Assembly: GCF_039541795.1 (NCBI RefSeq)
Contig: NZ_BAABGX010000003.1
Span: 496,001-560,000, forward strand
Length of the DNA stretch: 64,000 nt
Source of the DNA: Nibribacter koreensis
Lineage (GTDB): Bacteria > Bacteroidota > Bacteroidia > Cytophagales > Hymenobacteraceae
Reading direction: 5' to 3'
Both the position numbers and the translations under genes were made by a program. This document shows, in pieces, positions 8,441 to 16,406 of the stretch (position 1 is its first letter; every line of letters starts with the position of its first letter). Below the pieces are notes generated by a model, which saw nothing but the letters and a program-made list of their open reading frames with translations, made no database searches and had not been told where the DNA came from.

Positions 8441-8482
8441 TCCGTTTTTGGCCTGTTTTACAGAAAACAGGCCAAAAACGGA
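8441..8482. repeat. Family A palindrome, copy 2
   Basis: TCCGTTTTTGGCCTGTTTT, centre ACAG, and an exact complementary arm ending CGGA. It lies 80 bp before the polX start. Confidence 0.9.
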
Positions 8483-8520
8483 TGCTAGTTGGAGGACTGG
8501 CTATCATTCGTCCTGAAACG

Positions 8521-8561
8521 CTAAAAACGAATAACCAGCAACGAACAACCAATAACGAATA
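8521..8561. repeat. AACCAATAACGA word tract abutting polX
   Basis: Degenerate repeats of the word AAYMACSA (ACGAATAACCAGCAACGAAC and on) run right up to the ATG of polX. Similar tracts are at 14821-14850, 32330-32352 and 58134-58160. Confidence 0.6.
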
Positions 8562-10313
8562 ATGGGTAACTTTACCGAGTCCCTTACCAACCTAAATCCC
8601 GTGGAGAACAAAGACCTTATTCGCCTTTTCAGGATGACCGCCTCTTTGATGGAGTTGCATGATGAGAACCCCTTTAAGATACGGTCTTACACCAACGCCA
8701 TTCAAGTGCTGGAGCGGCTGGAATCGCCCATCCACCAGATGAGCCAGGCGCAACTAGAGAAGTTGGACGGGATTGGCAAGGGAATGGCAGCCAAAATCAT
8801 GGAAGCCATCCAGACGGGCACCCACGCAGACCTGAACCGCTTGCTGGAAACCACGCCAGAGGGCGTAGTCAAGATGCTCAATATCAAGGGCATCGGGCCC
8901 AAGAAGATACGCACCATCTGGAAGGACCTGGGCGTAGAAACCTCTGAGGCCCTGCGCGAAGCCTGCGAGAAGAATGAACTGTCTAAGTTAAAGGGCTTCG
9001 GGGCAAAGACGCAGGAGACCATCCTGCAGGCGCTTCAATATTCAGACGACAGCAAAGGCAAACTACTCTGGGCCGAGGCCGAGCCGCTGGCCCTGGATTT
9101 ACTCCAATTCCTGAAAAACAGGCCAGAAACGACCGCCGCCGAACTGGTAGGTGATATGCGCCGCAACGTAGAGACCATAGACACCCTGCACTACCTCATC
9201 TGCTTGAAGACTGACGGTACCTGGCCTGCCTTCCTGCACGAGTTGCCCGGCATAACGCCCATTGAATCCATTTCGGGACCATTTGTCTGGCGAGGTCTGT
9301 TGGAGGAATCTGGTTTGAAGCTAGAGGTTAGGTTGGTGCCTGAAAGACGCTTCGCGAATCAAGTACTTTTATATTCCACTAATCCAGCGTGGCTCACGCA
9401 CCCGCTCAACAGCGCCGGAGACACGCTCATGAGCGAAGCATACGGAGAACCAGCCGCCTCTGAAGAAGAAATTTTCCAGCGCGTAAACCTAGCCTACGTA
9501 GCCCCTGAACTGCGCGAAAGCCTGCGCGTGCTGGAACTGGCCCAGGAAAACAAACTGCCCACGTTGGTACGAGACCGTGACCTCAAAGGCATTCTGCATA
9601 ACCACAGCACCTACTCAGACGGCGCGCATACGCTAGAGCAGATGGCCGTGCATTGCAAGCAACTAGGCTATGAGTACCTGGGCATCTGCGACCACTCTAA
9701 ATCTGCGTTTTATGCCAACGGCTTGCAGGAGTTTAGGGTACAGGCCCAGCAACAGGAGATTGACCGCCTAAACCAAGAGCTGGGTCCGTTTAAAATCTTC
9801 AAGGGCATTGAGTCTGATATTCTGGCAGATGGCTCTCTAGACTATGAGCCCGCCGTGCTAGGTACCTTTGACTTTATTGTGGCCTCTATTCACAGTAACC
9901 TCAAGATGGACGTGGTCAAAGCCACTGATCGTCTGCTCAACGCCATTCAGAATCCCTACACCACCATGCTGGGCCACCCAACGGGCCGCTTGCTCTTGCG
10001 CCGCGAAGGCTATCCCATTGATCACAAAGCCGTCATTGACGCCTGCGCACAACATGGGGTCATCATTGAGATTAACGCCAACCCGCGCCGCCTGGACATT
10101 GACTGGCGCTGGGTAGAATATGCGCTCAGCCAGAACGTGCTGCTCAGTATCAATCCAGACGCCCACAGCATGCGCGGCTATGAGGACATGCGCTACGGCG
10201 TCTTGGTAGGGCGCAAAGGCGGCCTCACACCAGAGATGACGTTCAATGCCAAAAGCCGGCAAGAAGTAGCAGCATATTTTGCCGAGCGCAAAAAGGCGAA
10301 AGGGATTGCGTAG
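8562..10313 (+). CDS. polX: PolX-like helix-hairpin-helix / PHP-domain protein (polymerase core degenerate)
   Basis: 583 residues, the length of bacterial PolX (DNA repair polymerase with 3'-5' exonuclease). Order: pol beta-like N-terminal helices with HhH motifs (GIGKGMAAKI 70-79, GIGPKKIRTIW 110-120, KGFGAKTQETI 144-154), a pol beta palm-like region (about 165-320), then a PHP domain (about 340-575). PHP metal ligands are intact: HNHSTYSDG (346-354), CDHS (376-379), GIESD (415-419), SIHS (442-445), GHPTGR (471-476), SINPDAHS (529-536). The palm is not: the GSxRR...DxD motif reads GDMRRNVETIDTLHYL (197-212), and the usual VDLR is LEVR (254-257). I infer a nuclease or phosphoesterase that has lost polymerase activity. 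The start ATG is in a repeat tract; MGNFTESL fits. Confidence 0.9.
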   Translation: MGNFTESLTNLNPVENKDLIRLFRMTASLMELHDENPFKIRSYTNAIQVLERLESPIHQMSQAQLEKLDGIGKGMAAKIMEAIQTGTHADLNRLLETTPEGVVKMLNIKGIGPKKIRTIWKDLGVETSEALREACEKNELSKLKGFGAKTQETILQALQYSDDSKGKLLWAEAEPLALDLLQFLKNRPETTAAELVGDMRRNVETIDTLHYLICLKTDGTWPAFLHELPGITPIESISGPFVWRGLLEESGLKLEVRLVPERRFANQVLLYSTNPAWLTHPLNSAGDTLMSEAYGEPAASEEEIFQRVNLAYVAPELRESLRVLELAQENKLPTLVRDRDLKGILHNHSTYSDGAHTLEQMAVHCKQLGYEYLGICDHSKSAFYANGLQEFRVQAQQQEIDRLNQELGPFKIFKGIESDILADGSLDYEPAVLGTFDFIVASIHSNLKMDVVKATDRLLNAIQNPYTTMLGHPTGRLLLRREGYPIDHKAVIDACAQHGVIIEINANPRRLDIDWRWVEYALSQNVLLSINPDAHSMRGYEDMRYGVLVGRKGGLTPEMTFNAKSRQEVAAYFAERKKAKGIA

Positions 10314-10334
10314 GATACTTCAGGGTAAATAACC

Positions 10335-10346
10335 CAAAACAGGCCA
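10335..10346. repeat. Half-copy of the family A palindrome
   Basis: AAAACAGGCCAC, 21 bp after the polX stop, matches only the right inner arm of family A. Probably a decayed remnant. Confidence 0.35.
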
Positions 10347-10365
10347 CAACAACTTCAGTCATTCA

Positions 10366-10484
10366 TTGTCATCTTGGAAAGATCTTGTGGGCAGGCTGTA
10401 GTGGCGTTAACTCAAGCGTCTCTATTGTTTGGTGCCAAGATTTCTCTGAATAGGTCTGGGATGTACACTTTCAGGATGACAAAG
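10366..10484. repeat. Long imperfect inverted repeat of the TTGTCATC / GATGACAA type
   Basis: TTGTCATCTTGGAAAGATCT at the left end pairs imperfectly with CTTTCAGGATGACAA at the right. Inside, AAAGATCTTG and CAAGATTTCT also pair. The right end word ACTTTCAGGATGACAAAG recurs at 61834-61851. Confidence 0.6.
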
Positions 10485-10564
10485 AAGAAAGGATACATTT
10501 CTGGATATTCATTATCTATACTCTGCCTTATTAAATAAAGGGGTATGAAAGATAAAAAGCGATC

Positions 10565-11158
10565 ATGAGAAAAATAGTTGTAGGCACTTTCCTTTTATCA
10601 GTTCTTTGGAGTTGTGACAGCCCTACTCAAAAAGAAAGCTCAACTAAGCCTGAGAAAGCTATAGCACAGGATACGTCTGATTTCAAGAAATACATCTCTA
10701 CCCTTAACCAGATTCCTCTGCCTTTAGAAATAAACCCACTGGCACAGTTCCCTGATGTTTCAAACGCTTTCGATAAAAATGCTTTCGAAAAATATAAATA
10801 CAAATGGGCAATTAAACCATTGGGGATTTTTTATCAAGACGAGGAAACAATTGGGATTATTGATTGCTCTAACGGTGATTGGGGACTTGTTCCCTTCCTC
10901 ACTACCTATGATAGAAAGGGCAATAAAATTGACTCGACAGGATTTTACGACAAGAGTGGCCAAGACATGGGCTATGAAGCAATTGAGCATTTGACGTTTA
11001 ACCCCGATAAGACAATCTATGTTCTTGACACCGTAAAGCGGTGGGATATTAATGAAGAAGAAATGGATGTTGTGGAGGGCAGCATGAAAATGACAACGGG
11101 TAAGGTAGTATACCAAGTTTTAGCGGACGGTAAAATAAAAAAGCCAGCGGAAAGGTAG
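10565..11158 (+). CDS. Lipoprotein of unknown function
   Basis: 197 residues starting MRKIVVGTFLLSVLWSCDS; the hydrophobic run followed by SVLWSC is a good lipoprotein signal, so the mature protein is anchored at Cys17. The rest is soluble, with a Ser/Lys/Glu-rich linker after the Cys and a compact domain containing GIIDCSNGDWGLVPFLTTYD and LTFNPDKTIYVLDTVKRWD. It is AT-richer than its neighbours and stands alone between polX and a TonB-C-like gene on the opposite strand. I do not recognise the family. The start is the first ATG and fits the signal peptide. Confidence 0.8.
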   Translation: MRKIVVGTFLLSVLWSCDSPTQKESSTKPEKAIAQDTSDFKKYISTLNQIPLPLEINPLAQFPDVSNAFDKNAFEKYKYKWAIKPLGIFYQDEETIGIIDCSNGDWGLVPFLTTYDRKGNKIDSTGFYDKSGQDMGYEAIEHLTFNPDKTIYVLDTVKRWDINEEEMDVVEGSMKMTTGKVVYQVLADGKIKKPAER

Positions 11159-11270
11159 AATAAGGCATATTCTTTTATAAGTAGATGAGTTTTAGGGCAG
11201 TCATACGTTGTTATGAAAACCACTTCAACCTTTTTTCACCCCATAATCTCCTACAACAATAAAATACCAG

Positions 11271-11322
11271 ATATAAAGCAAGAGCGCCAGACGGTTTCCC
11301 ATCTGGCGCTCTTGCTTTATAT
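11271..11322. terminator. Bidirectional terminator-like hairpin (21 bp stem)
   Basis: ATATAAAGCAAGAGCGCCAG (+A) pairs perfectly with its complement across a 10 bp loop. It sits between two convergent genes, the lipoprotein (ends 11158) and the TonB-C-like gene (ends 11345). Confidence 0.8.
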
Positions 11323-11344
11323 CTTCACCTAAAATGCTGTGTTA

Positions 11345-11800
11345 TTATCTAATGGAGTTGATTCTGCCTGAACCGTCTAACCCAATGGTGTAAGTGATTC
11401 TGTATGGGACGGCGCGGTTGTTGACCAAGGCCGGGGTGAAGGCAGGTAAGCTACTCAAAGTCTTCAAAAGAGGCTCATCAGAACCGTAACCTAAGGTCTT
11501 GATGATTTTAGTATCTCTTAACCTAACTTTTCCTTTTTCATCTAGCACTACTTGTACAATGATGGTTCCTCCGCTGCCTCTGGCTGTAAAGCTTTCTGGG
11601 GCTTGGTAGTTGTCCTTCATGAACTTGGCCAGACCTTTTTCACCTTCTGGGAACACCGGCATCTGCTCTACCTTGTCATAAATCATGGCAGAGTCAGAGA
11701 CCATGACCAAAGATTTAGAGCTGGCTTCGGCAGTAAAGGCACCACCAATTAAAGCGATTAGTAAGAAAAGGCGCTTCAAAGTAGAAATTGGAGATTTCAT
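11345..11800 (-). CDS. Secreted protein with a TonB C-terminal-like domain
   Basis: 151 residues with an N-terminal signal segment (LKRLFLLIALIGGAFTAEAS). The rest matches the short TonB-C domain proteins of Bacteroidota: VEQMPVFPEGEKGLAKFMKD, then GTIIVQVVLDEKGKVRLRDT, LLKTLSSLPAFTPALVNNRAV and YRITYTIGL. There is no proline-rich spacer and no long membrane anchor, so unlike a true TonB it cannot span the envelope; it is a free periplasmic TonB-C module of unclear role. It has its own promoter-like element at 11856-11863 and a hairpin after the stop. Confidence 0.85.
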   Translation of the reverse strand: MKSPISTLKRLFLLIALIGGAFTAEASSKSLVMVSDSAMIYDKVEQMPVFPEGEKGLAKFMKDNYQAPESFTARGSGGTIIVQVVLDEKGKVRLRDTKIIKTLGYGSDEPLLKTLSSLPAFTPALVNNRAVPYRITYTIGLDGSGRINSIR

Positions 11801-11855
11801 GTTGATTTAATCGAGTATAAATAGTTTACCAGTTGGTATTCTGTGTTTGCAGGCA

Positions 11856-11863
11856 CAAAGATA
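11856..11863 (-). promoter_or_regulatory. -7 element (TATCTTTG) of the TonB-C-like gene
   Basis: Minus strand reads TATCTTTG, matching TAnnTTTG, 55 bp before the ATG at 11800. No good TTG at -33. Confidence 0.5.
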
Positions 11864-12190
11864 GATAAATCCTTAACAACATATAATAATGGCTATCTAT
11901 CTTATTTGATTTTTTTCTTGATATGCTCCTATGCGTCAAATACACACATTAGCAGATACTTCTTGTTAAAGAAATTTACCTTTCCAGCACTTTGCGCCCC
12001 TTTCTCGCGCTTTCTTCCTCTCTGAGCAGCCTTCAGCCAGCTTATTGGCCCTCTTGTTCTCTCTCCAATAAATATCTTACGGATTAAATATAGTAATTTT
12101 ATATAAACAACAAACATCTTACTCTAAAATTATTTAAAAAGATTCACCAAGGCCTTGGCGTACGCAAGGTAAGGGAAGGACGTGCTCCAC

Positions 12191-12225
12191 TTTTAGCTTC
12201 TTTTCCAGAAAACTGGCTAAAAACG
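12191..12225. repeat. Family A palindrome, copy 3 (decayed)
   Basis: TTTTAGCTTCTTTTCCAGAA then AACTGGCTAAAAACG: the centre and right arm are recognisable, the left arm is damaged. Confidence 0.55.
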
Positions 12226-12327
12226 AATAGTAAGGCCGCTCTTAAACGACTGAGGCTATATCATAAAAGGTGTTTGCCTTATGGAAAGTTAAGATTCCTG
12301 CATCTGTTCAGAAACAACATCTTTTAT

Positions 12328-12945
12328 ATGAAGCGATTCTTTACTTTTTTCATTTTCTATATAATGACTTTGGCTTGCGGCCAAGCATTGGCGTGCGATT
12401 GCCCAAGGGTAAAAGAAGAGAATTGGTTGCCCGGTGTTAAGAAAAATATAAATCGAACCGAGTTTATCTTTTTAGGAGAAGTTATACGGTCTAATGAGAA
12501 GACATTTACGCTAAAAGTTATTGATGCATTTAAAGGTGATATTAAAGCAGATTCAATTCTAACCGGCGACAGCCAAAGAAGCGGTTGCCTTATAATCCCC
12601 AATGAAGGTTTTTGGATTATCTATGCAAATTCTGTTGAAGGTAAACTGATAGAAATAAGTTTGTGTGGTATATCAAGAGAGTTGACGGGGTTAACTACTT
12701 CTACTCCTCCATTAGTTCTAGAGAAAGCCTCGAATGCTTCTATAGACTATGAGGAGTATCAAAATTTGCATCAAATTACATTAGTTAAAAACTGGGTGAA
12801 TGAATACGCCTTACTCACTGCCTACAGAAACAGGCAACAGAAAAAGGTACAACCCGTCTCTTCCAAAGACTACCTGGCTTACCTGGCTATTGGGCTGTCG
12901 GCGATGGCCATTGTGCTCTCTGTAGTCAGTATGCGTAGAAGGTAA
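12328..12945 (+). CDS. Membrane-anchored protein with a TIMP/NTR-like domain
   Basis: 205 residues from the ATG at 12328: a signal peptide (KRFFTFFIFYIMTLACGQA) directly followed by CDCPRVKEENW, a domain with FIFLGEVIRSNEKTFTLKVI and Cys at SGCLI and LCGISREL, a linker, and a C-terminal transmembrane helix (YLAYLAIGLSAMAIVLSVVS) with a RRR tail. A cleaved N-terminus beginning Cys-x-Cys plus the F-x-G-x-V motif is typical of tissue-inhibitor-of-metalloproteinase-like (NTR fold) proteins of bacteria. It is probably held on the outer face of the inner membrane. The longer frame from 12274 adds a hydrophilic leader that does not fit. Target unknown. Confidence 0.78.
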   Translation: MKRFFTFFIFYIMTLACGQALACDCPRVKEENWLPGVKKNINRTEFIFLGEVIRSNEKTFTLKVIDAFKGDIKADSILTGDSQRSGCLIIPNEGFWIIYANSVEGKLIEISLCGISRELTGLTTSTPPLVLEKASNASIDYEEYQNLHQITLVKNWVNEYALLTAYRNRQQKKVQPVSSKDYLAYLAIGLSAMAIVLSVVSMRRR

Positions 12946-12949
12946 TGTT

Positions 12950-12990
12950 CGTTTTTGACTTGTTTTCCAGAAAACAGCCTAAAATGGACG
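12950..12990. repeat. Family A palindrome, copy 4
   Basis: CGTTTTTGACTTGTTTTCC, then AGAAAACAGCCTAAAATGGACG. It begins four bases after the stop codon of the TIMP-like gene. Right arm partly decayed. Confidence 0.8.
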
Positions 12991-13039
12991 TGTAAAACTC
13001 TTTGCGCCTAACTGTTTTCCGTTTAAGTACCAAGACGCG

Positions 13040-13047
13040 TACCTTTG
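13040..13047 (+). promoter_or_regulatory. -7 element (TACCTTTG) of the glycosyltransferase gene
   Basis: TACCTTTG fits TAnnTTTG and lies 21 bp before the GTG at 13069. The TTG at 13045, which would extend the reading frame, is inside this element. Confidence 0.6.
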
Positions 13048-13068
13048 CCGAAGCTAAAACGGTTGCTC

Positions 13069-14094
13069 GTGAAAAAAATCCTCATCATCCGGTTCTCTTC
13101 TATAGGTGACATTGTGCTCACCACGCCCGTCATCAGGTGCGTGAAACAGCAGGTGCCCGGCGCCGAGGTGCATTTTTGTACCAAAGCCGCTTTCAGGAAC
13201 ATTATTGCCAGCAACCCCTACGTGGACAAGGTGTTCTGTCTGGAGCATTCGCTCAAAGACCTGCTATCCCAACTCAAAGCCGAAAACTACGACCTGGTCC
13301 TGGACCTGCACCACAACCTGCGCACCCGCATTTTAAAGTCCCGTTTAGGCAAACCTTCCAAAAGTTTTGACAAACTTAACTTAGAGAAGTGGCTGTTGGT
13401 CAAATTCAAGATCAACCGCATGCCCAAGGTGCACATTGTAGATAGGTACCTGGCTACAGCCGCCTCTTTGGGGGTGACCAATGACAAGAAAGGCTTAGAC
13501 TATTTCATCCCAGAAAAAGATGAGGTAGACCTTGGCACGCTCCCCTCCACGCACCAGAAAGGCTACTACGCCATTGCCATTGGCGCCCAGCATTACACAA
13601 AACGCCTTCCGGTAGACCGGCTCATTGAACTCTGCGAGAAAATCAACGGCCCAATCATCCTGTTAGGAGGCAAAGAAGACATGACCGTTGGGCACATGGT
13701 GGACATGTACTTCCAGACGGAACCGTGCAAAAGTCAGCGTGAGGCAGACCCTACGCAAAACACGGTCATCTTTAATGCCTGCGGTCAATATAACTTGAAC
13801 GGTTCTGCCTCTTTAGTGCGCCAGGCCACCGCCGTCTTTAGTCATGACACCGGCTTAATGCACATTGCGGCCGCTTTCCAGAAGAAGATTTACAGCATCT
13901 GGGGAAACACCGTTCCGGAGTTCGGCATGTACCCGTACACCCAGGATTTTGAAGTGCTGGAAGTGAAGAACCTGTATTGCCGGCCTTGCTCTAAGATTGG
14001 CTATTCAAAATGTCCTGAGCGTCACTTTAGGTGTATGCGGGAGCAGACGTTTGATTTTACATTGCCTGTCCTAGGCCAGTCTTCTCAAGCATAG
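13069..14094 (+). CDS. Glycosyltransferase family 9 (heptosyltransferase-like)
   Basis: From a GTG at 13069 the product is 341 residues, KKILIIRFSSIGDIVLTTPV, the classic start of ADP-heptose:LPS heptosyltransferases (GT-B fold, family 9). Further family features are DLVLDLHHNLRTRILK, the donor-site segment PIILLGGKED, FSHDTGLMHIAAAF (about residue 273) and CRPCSKIGYSKCP near the C-terminus. Such enzymes act on the cytoplasmic face of the inner membrane, adding sugars to lipid A-core or other glycolipids; the real donor is unknown. The upstream TTG at 13045 is part of the promoter and is rejected as start. The stop TAG abuts a family A palindrome. Confidence 0.92.
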   Translation: MKKILIIRFSSIGDIVLTTPVIRCVKQQVPGAEVHFCTKAAFRNIIASNPYVDKVFCLEHSLKDLLSQLKAENYDLVLDLHHNLRTRILKSRLGKPSKSFDKLNLEKWLLVKFKINRMPKVHIVDRYLATAASLGVTNDKKGLDYFIPEKDEVDLGTLPSTHQKGYYAIAIGAQHYTKRLPVDRLIELCEKINGPIILLGGKEDMTVGHMVDMYFQTEPCKSQREADPTQNTVIFNACGQYNLNGSASLVRQATAVFSHDTGLMHIAAAFQKKIYSIWGNTVPEFGMYPYTQDFEVLEVKNLYCRPCSKIGYSKCPERHFRCMREQTFDFTLPVLGQSSQA

Positions 14095-14134
14095 CCGTTT
14101 TTGGCTTGTTTTCTGGAAAACAGACCAAAAACGG
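14094..14134. repeat. Family A palindrome, copy 5 (touches a stop codon)
   Basis: CCGTTTTTGGCTTGTTTTC, centre TGG, then AAAACAGACCAAAAACGG. The G of the preceding TAG stop is the base in front of the palindrome. Confidence 0.85.
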
Positions 14135-14773
14135 TTATGATTGTCTTTTGTTAATTGCTGATCGTTGAGAACGGTCCCGTCCAGGAAGGCAATCCCCTTG
14201 GCTAAACGCAGACTCTCCTCTTAAGGAATGACCAAAAGGAATGACCGAACGTGGATTCTCCCCTTGAGGGGAGCGTAGAGGGGTGTATACATCAATTGGT
14301 CAATGCCGCCGGCCGTTGTTGGTGTTATCACCAACGACCCAGACTGCCGGCCAAGCCTTTACCTCCCAACTCCTTCCATCCAATTATCCCTGTTCTTGCT
14401 TTCTGCCCAGGTTTGTCACTTTTCTCCTTGATGAGAAAAGTAACCAAAAGAATCAAGAAGAAAAGAAACTCGCTGCCGCTCAGACAGTCTTTTCTTCGGA
14501 TTGTGCACCTGGCCAATGTGATTCGTTTCATAGTCCGTTTACGCCTCTGCCAGGTGATAGGCCACTGCCCGGTCCCTGCCCATGCTCCGGGCGCACAGCC
14601 AGGGCTGCCCTGCGCAAGGTCGGTCGGCAGGCGGACTGCCGGTGGAGACGTTGCAATGTGTTTAGCGCCTTTCAGGCGGGAGATAAAGCGGTGCCTGGTC
14701 TCTACGATGAGGTGTAAACTTATGCAATCCTGAACCTCCAGTTAATCCTGTAAATCCTGCTCCGAAAAAAGAA

Positions 14774-14801
14774 GAGGCAGTCACGTTGCCGTAACTGCCT
14801 C
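14774..14801 (-). terminator. serS terminator hairpin
   Basis: GAGGCAGT and ACTGCCTC pair across a 12 bp loop; on the minus strand the stem is followed by TTCTTTTTT. It lies 50 bp past the serS stop. Confidence 0.75.
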
Positions 14802-14820
14802 CTTATCATATATCATCTCG

Positions 14821-14850
14821 AAGAACGAGCAACCAATAACCAATAACGAT
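14821..14850. repeat. AACCAATAACGA word tract abutting the serS stop
   Basis: AAGAACGAGCAACCAATAAC then CAATAACGAT, the same vocabulary as the tract before polX, here ending exactly at the stop codon of serS. Confidence 0.55.
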
Positions 14851-16128
14851 TTATTTGGTGATCATCTCGAAGCCCAGGTAAGAATGCAACACTTTCGGCA
14901 ATTTGATGCCTTCTGGGGTTTGGTTGTTCTCTAGCAAGGCAGCCACGATGCGTGGCAGGGCTAAGGCGCTTCCATTTAAGGTGTGCAGGAGCTGTGGCTT
15001 TCCTCCTTCGGTGCGTTGGCGCAGTTTTAAGCGGTTGGCCTGGTAGGTTTCAAAGTTAGAGCAAGAGCTTACCTCTAACCAGCGGCCTTGGGCGGCAGAG
15101 TACACTTCCATGTCATAGGTGAGGGCAGAGGTGAAGCCCATGTCACCGCCGCATAAGCGCAGGACGCGGTAAGGGAGCTCTAATTTCTGCAACAGGCCTT
15201 GTATGTGTTGGCTCATTTCATCAAGGGCCTCATAGGATTTTTCTGGGGCCTGTATCTGTACAATCTCTACTTTGTCAAACTGGTGCAGGCGGTTCAAGCC
15301 GCGCACATCGGCGCCCCAAGAACCGGCTTCTCTTCTAAAGCAAGGGGTGTAGCCTACGTTTTTGATGGGCAGTTTCCCTTCTGGGATGATCTCATCGCGG
15401 TATAAATTGGTGATGGGCACCTCGGCAGTTGGGATCAAGAACAAGTTGTCTGCCTTGTCATGGTACATCTGGCCTTCTTTGTCAGGGAGCTGGCCGGTGG
15501 CAATGCCAGAGGCTTCGTTCACTAGGATAGGCGGTTGTACTTCATAGTAGCCGGCTTTGATGGCTTCGTCTAAGAAGAAGTTGATTAAGGCGCGTTGCAG
15601 ACGCGCACCCTGGCCTTTGTACACGGGAAAGCCCGCGCCGGTGATCTTGTTGCCCAGGTCAAAGTCAATGATGTCATACTGCTTAATCAACTCCCAGTGC
15701 GGTAACGCGTTCTCTGGCAACGCTGGAATGGCGCCGTGCTCCAAAACCACCTCGTTGTCCTCAGCAGACTTGCCGGCGGGCACGCTTTCATGCGGCACGT
15801 TCGGGATTTTATAGAGGGCCTGCTGAAGGTCATTCTGCAGTTGCTGAACCTCTTCGTCCAGGGCTTTGGTCTTTAGCTTCAGCTCGGCGGTCTCAGTTTT
15901 CAACTGCTCGGCTTGGTCTTTCTGTCCGTTTTTCATGAGGCCGCCTATCTCTTTGGCTAGAGAGTTTGCACGTGACAACAGCTCGTCACGTTCTGTCTGC
16001 AAGGTGCGGCGCTTTTGGTCTAAGTCTATGATGGACTGAACCTCTTGGGCGGCGTTCTTAAAGTTTCTCTTCTCTAGACCGGCTAGTACTTGGGCGGTGT
16101 TCTCGCGTAAAACGGGTATTTGTAACAT
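14851..16128 (-). CDS. serS: Seryl-tRNA synthetase
   Basis: 425 residues, a normal class II seryl-tRNA synthetase that charges tRNA-Ser. The N-terminal 110 residues form the long antiparallel coiled coil that grips the tRNA variable arm (QTERDELLSRANSLAKEIGG and following). The catalytic domain shows TAEVPITNLYRDEI, motif 2 PCFRREAGSWGADVRGLNR with FDKVEIV, and motif 3 TLNGSALALPRIVAALLEN. The start MLQIPVLRENTAQVLAGL is typical (MLxxxxLR). A -7 element with a well-spaced -33 TTG lies 22 bp upstream, divergent from rho. The minus-strand stop is directly followed by an AACCAATAACGA tract. Confidence 0.98.
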   Translation of the reverse strand: MLQIPVLRENTAQVLAGLEKRNFKNAAQEVQSIIDLDQKRRTLQTERDELLSRANSLAKEIGGLMKNGQKDQAEQLKTETAELKLKTKALDEEVQQLQNDLQQALYKIPNVPHESVPAGKSAEDNEVVLEHGAIPALPENALPHWELIKQYDIIDFDLGNKITGAGFPVYKGQGARLQRALINFFLDEAIKAGYYEVQPPILVNEASGIATGQLPDKEGQMYHDKADNLFLIPTAEVPITNLYRDEIIPEGKLPIKNVGYTPCFRREAGSWGADVRGLNRLHQFDKVEIVQIQAPEKSYEALDEMSQHIQGLLQKLELPYRVLRLCGGDMGFTSALTYDMEVYSAAQGRWLEVSSCSNFETYQANRLKLRQRTEGGKPQLLHTLNGSALALPRIVAALLENNQTPEGIKLPKVLHSYLGFEMITK

Positions 16129-16150
16129 GGTAAGACGGTTTATCTGCTCA

Positions 16151-16183
16151 CAAAAATAGAATATTTTGAATAGGCTACGGCAA
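16151..16183 (-). promoter_or_regulatory. serS promoter: TTG -33 and TATTTTTG -7
   Basis: On the minus strand TTG (16181-16183) is followed after 22 bp by TATTTTTG (16151-16158), 22 bp before the ATG at 16128. Spacing and both boxes fit the Bacteroidota sigma-A consensus. Confidence 0.65.
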
Positions 16184-16406
16184 GCGCCACTTTTTTATCA
16201 TAATTAACGTAACATAATATATAAAAACGCTCGTATTGCTTGTAATTTAGAACGAGGCTGCCTAACATTGCAGTACATTTTCAGTGAGACCGCCATCCTG
16301 GTTCTTCATTACCCAATTCACTACCATAAAATTTCCTGATTTTTCGCCTGACCGTTGCGCTCGCAACCGCTATGTCTTTTAAAATCGAATAGCTAATTAC
16401 CTATTT

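Larger units (their letters stand above)
7653..8561. other. 909 bp gene-free spacer built of hairpin repeats
   Basis: No frame here has coding character; the longest (7925-8161, minus) merely reads through hairpins. The spacer holds at least six repeat types, listed separately: a 27-mer also found near 26.35 kb, a CCCCTTGAGGGG hairpin, an array of GGATTTGCAATCC palindromes, several G/C-rich hairpins, a family A palindrome and an AAYAACSA word tract that ends at the polX start codon. Confidence 0.8.
11801..12327. other. 527 bp AT-rich spacer
   Basis: Contains the promoter element for the TonB-C-like gene and a decayed family A palindrome; otherwise I see no gene or clear structure. Two ORFs of 60-62 codons here (11843-12025 and 11929-12117) have no coding character. 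Confidence 0.6.
14135..14850. other. About 715 bp gene-free spacer with hairpins
   Basis: No convincing gene. It holds the CCCCTTGAGGGG element (14259-14284), the hairpin GTTGGTG-TTAT-CACCAAC (14318-14335) inside GCCGGC outer arms, the hairpin ACTTTTCTC-CTTGAT-GAGAAAAGT (14418-14441), a GC-rich stretch to about 14710, the serS terminator and a word tract. Overlapping plus-strand frames of 144-160 codons (14251-14733) are Arg/Cys/Pro-rich and mutually shifted, as expected of noncoding DNA. Confidence 0.6.

Noticed and set aside
11271..11322. Long hairpin as possible insertion sequence end
   Set aside because: It lies exactly between convergent genes and has terminator form; no second copy seen.
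14251..14733. Two overlapping frames of 144-160 codons before serS
   Set aside because: They overlap in different phases, are Cys/Arg/Pro-rich and run through hairpins; no start or family signal.
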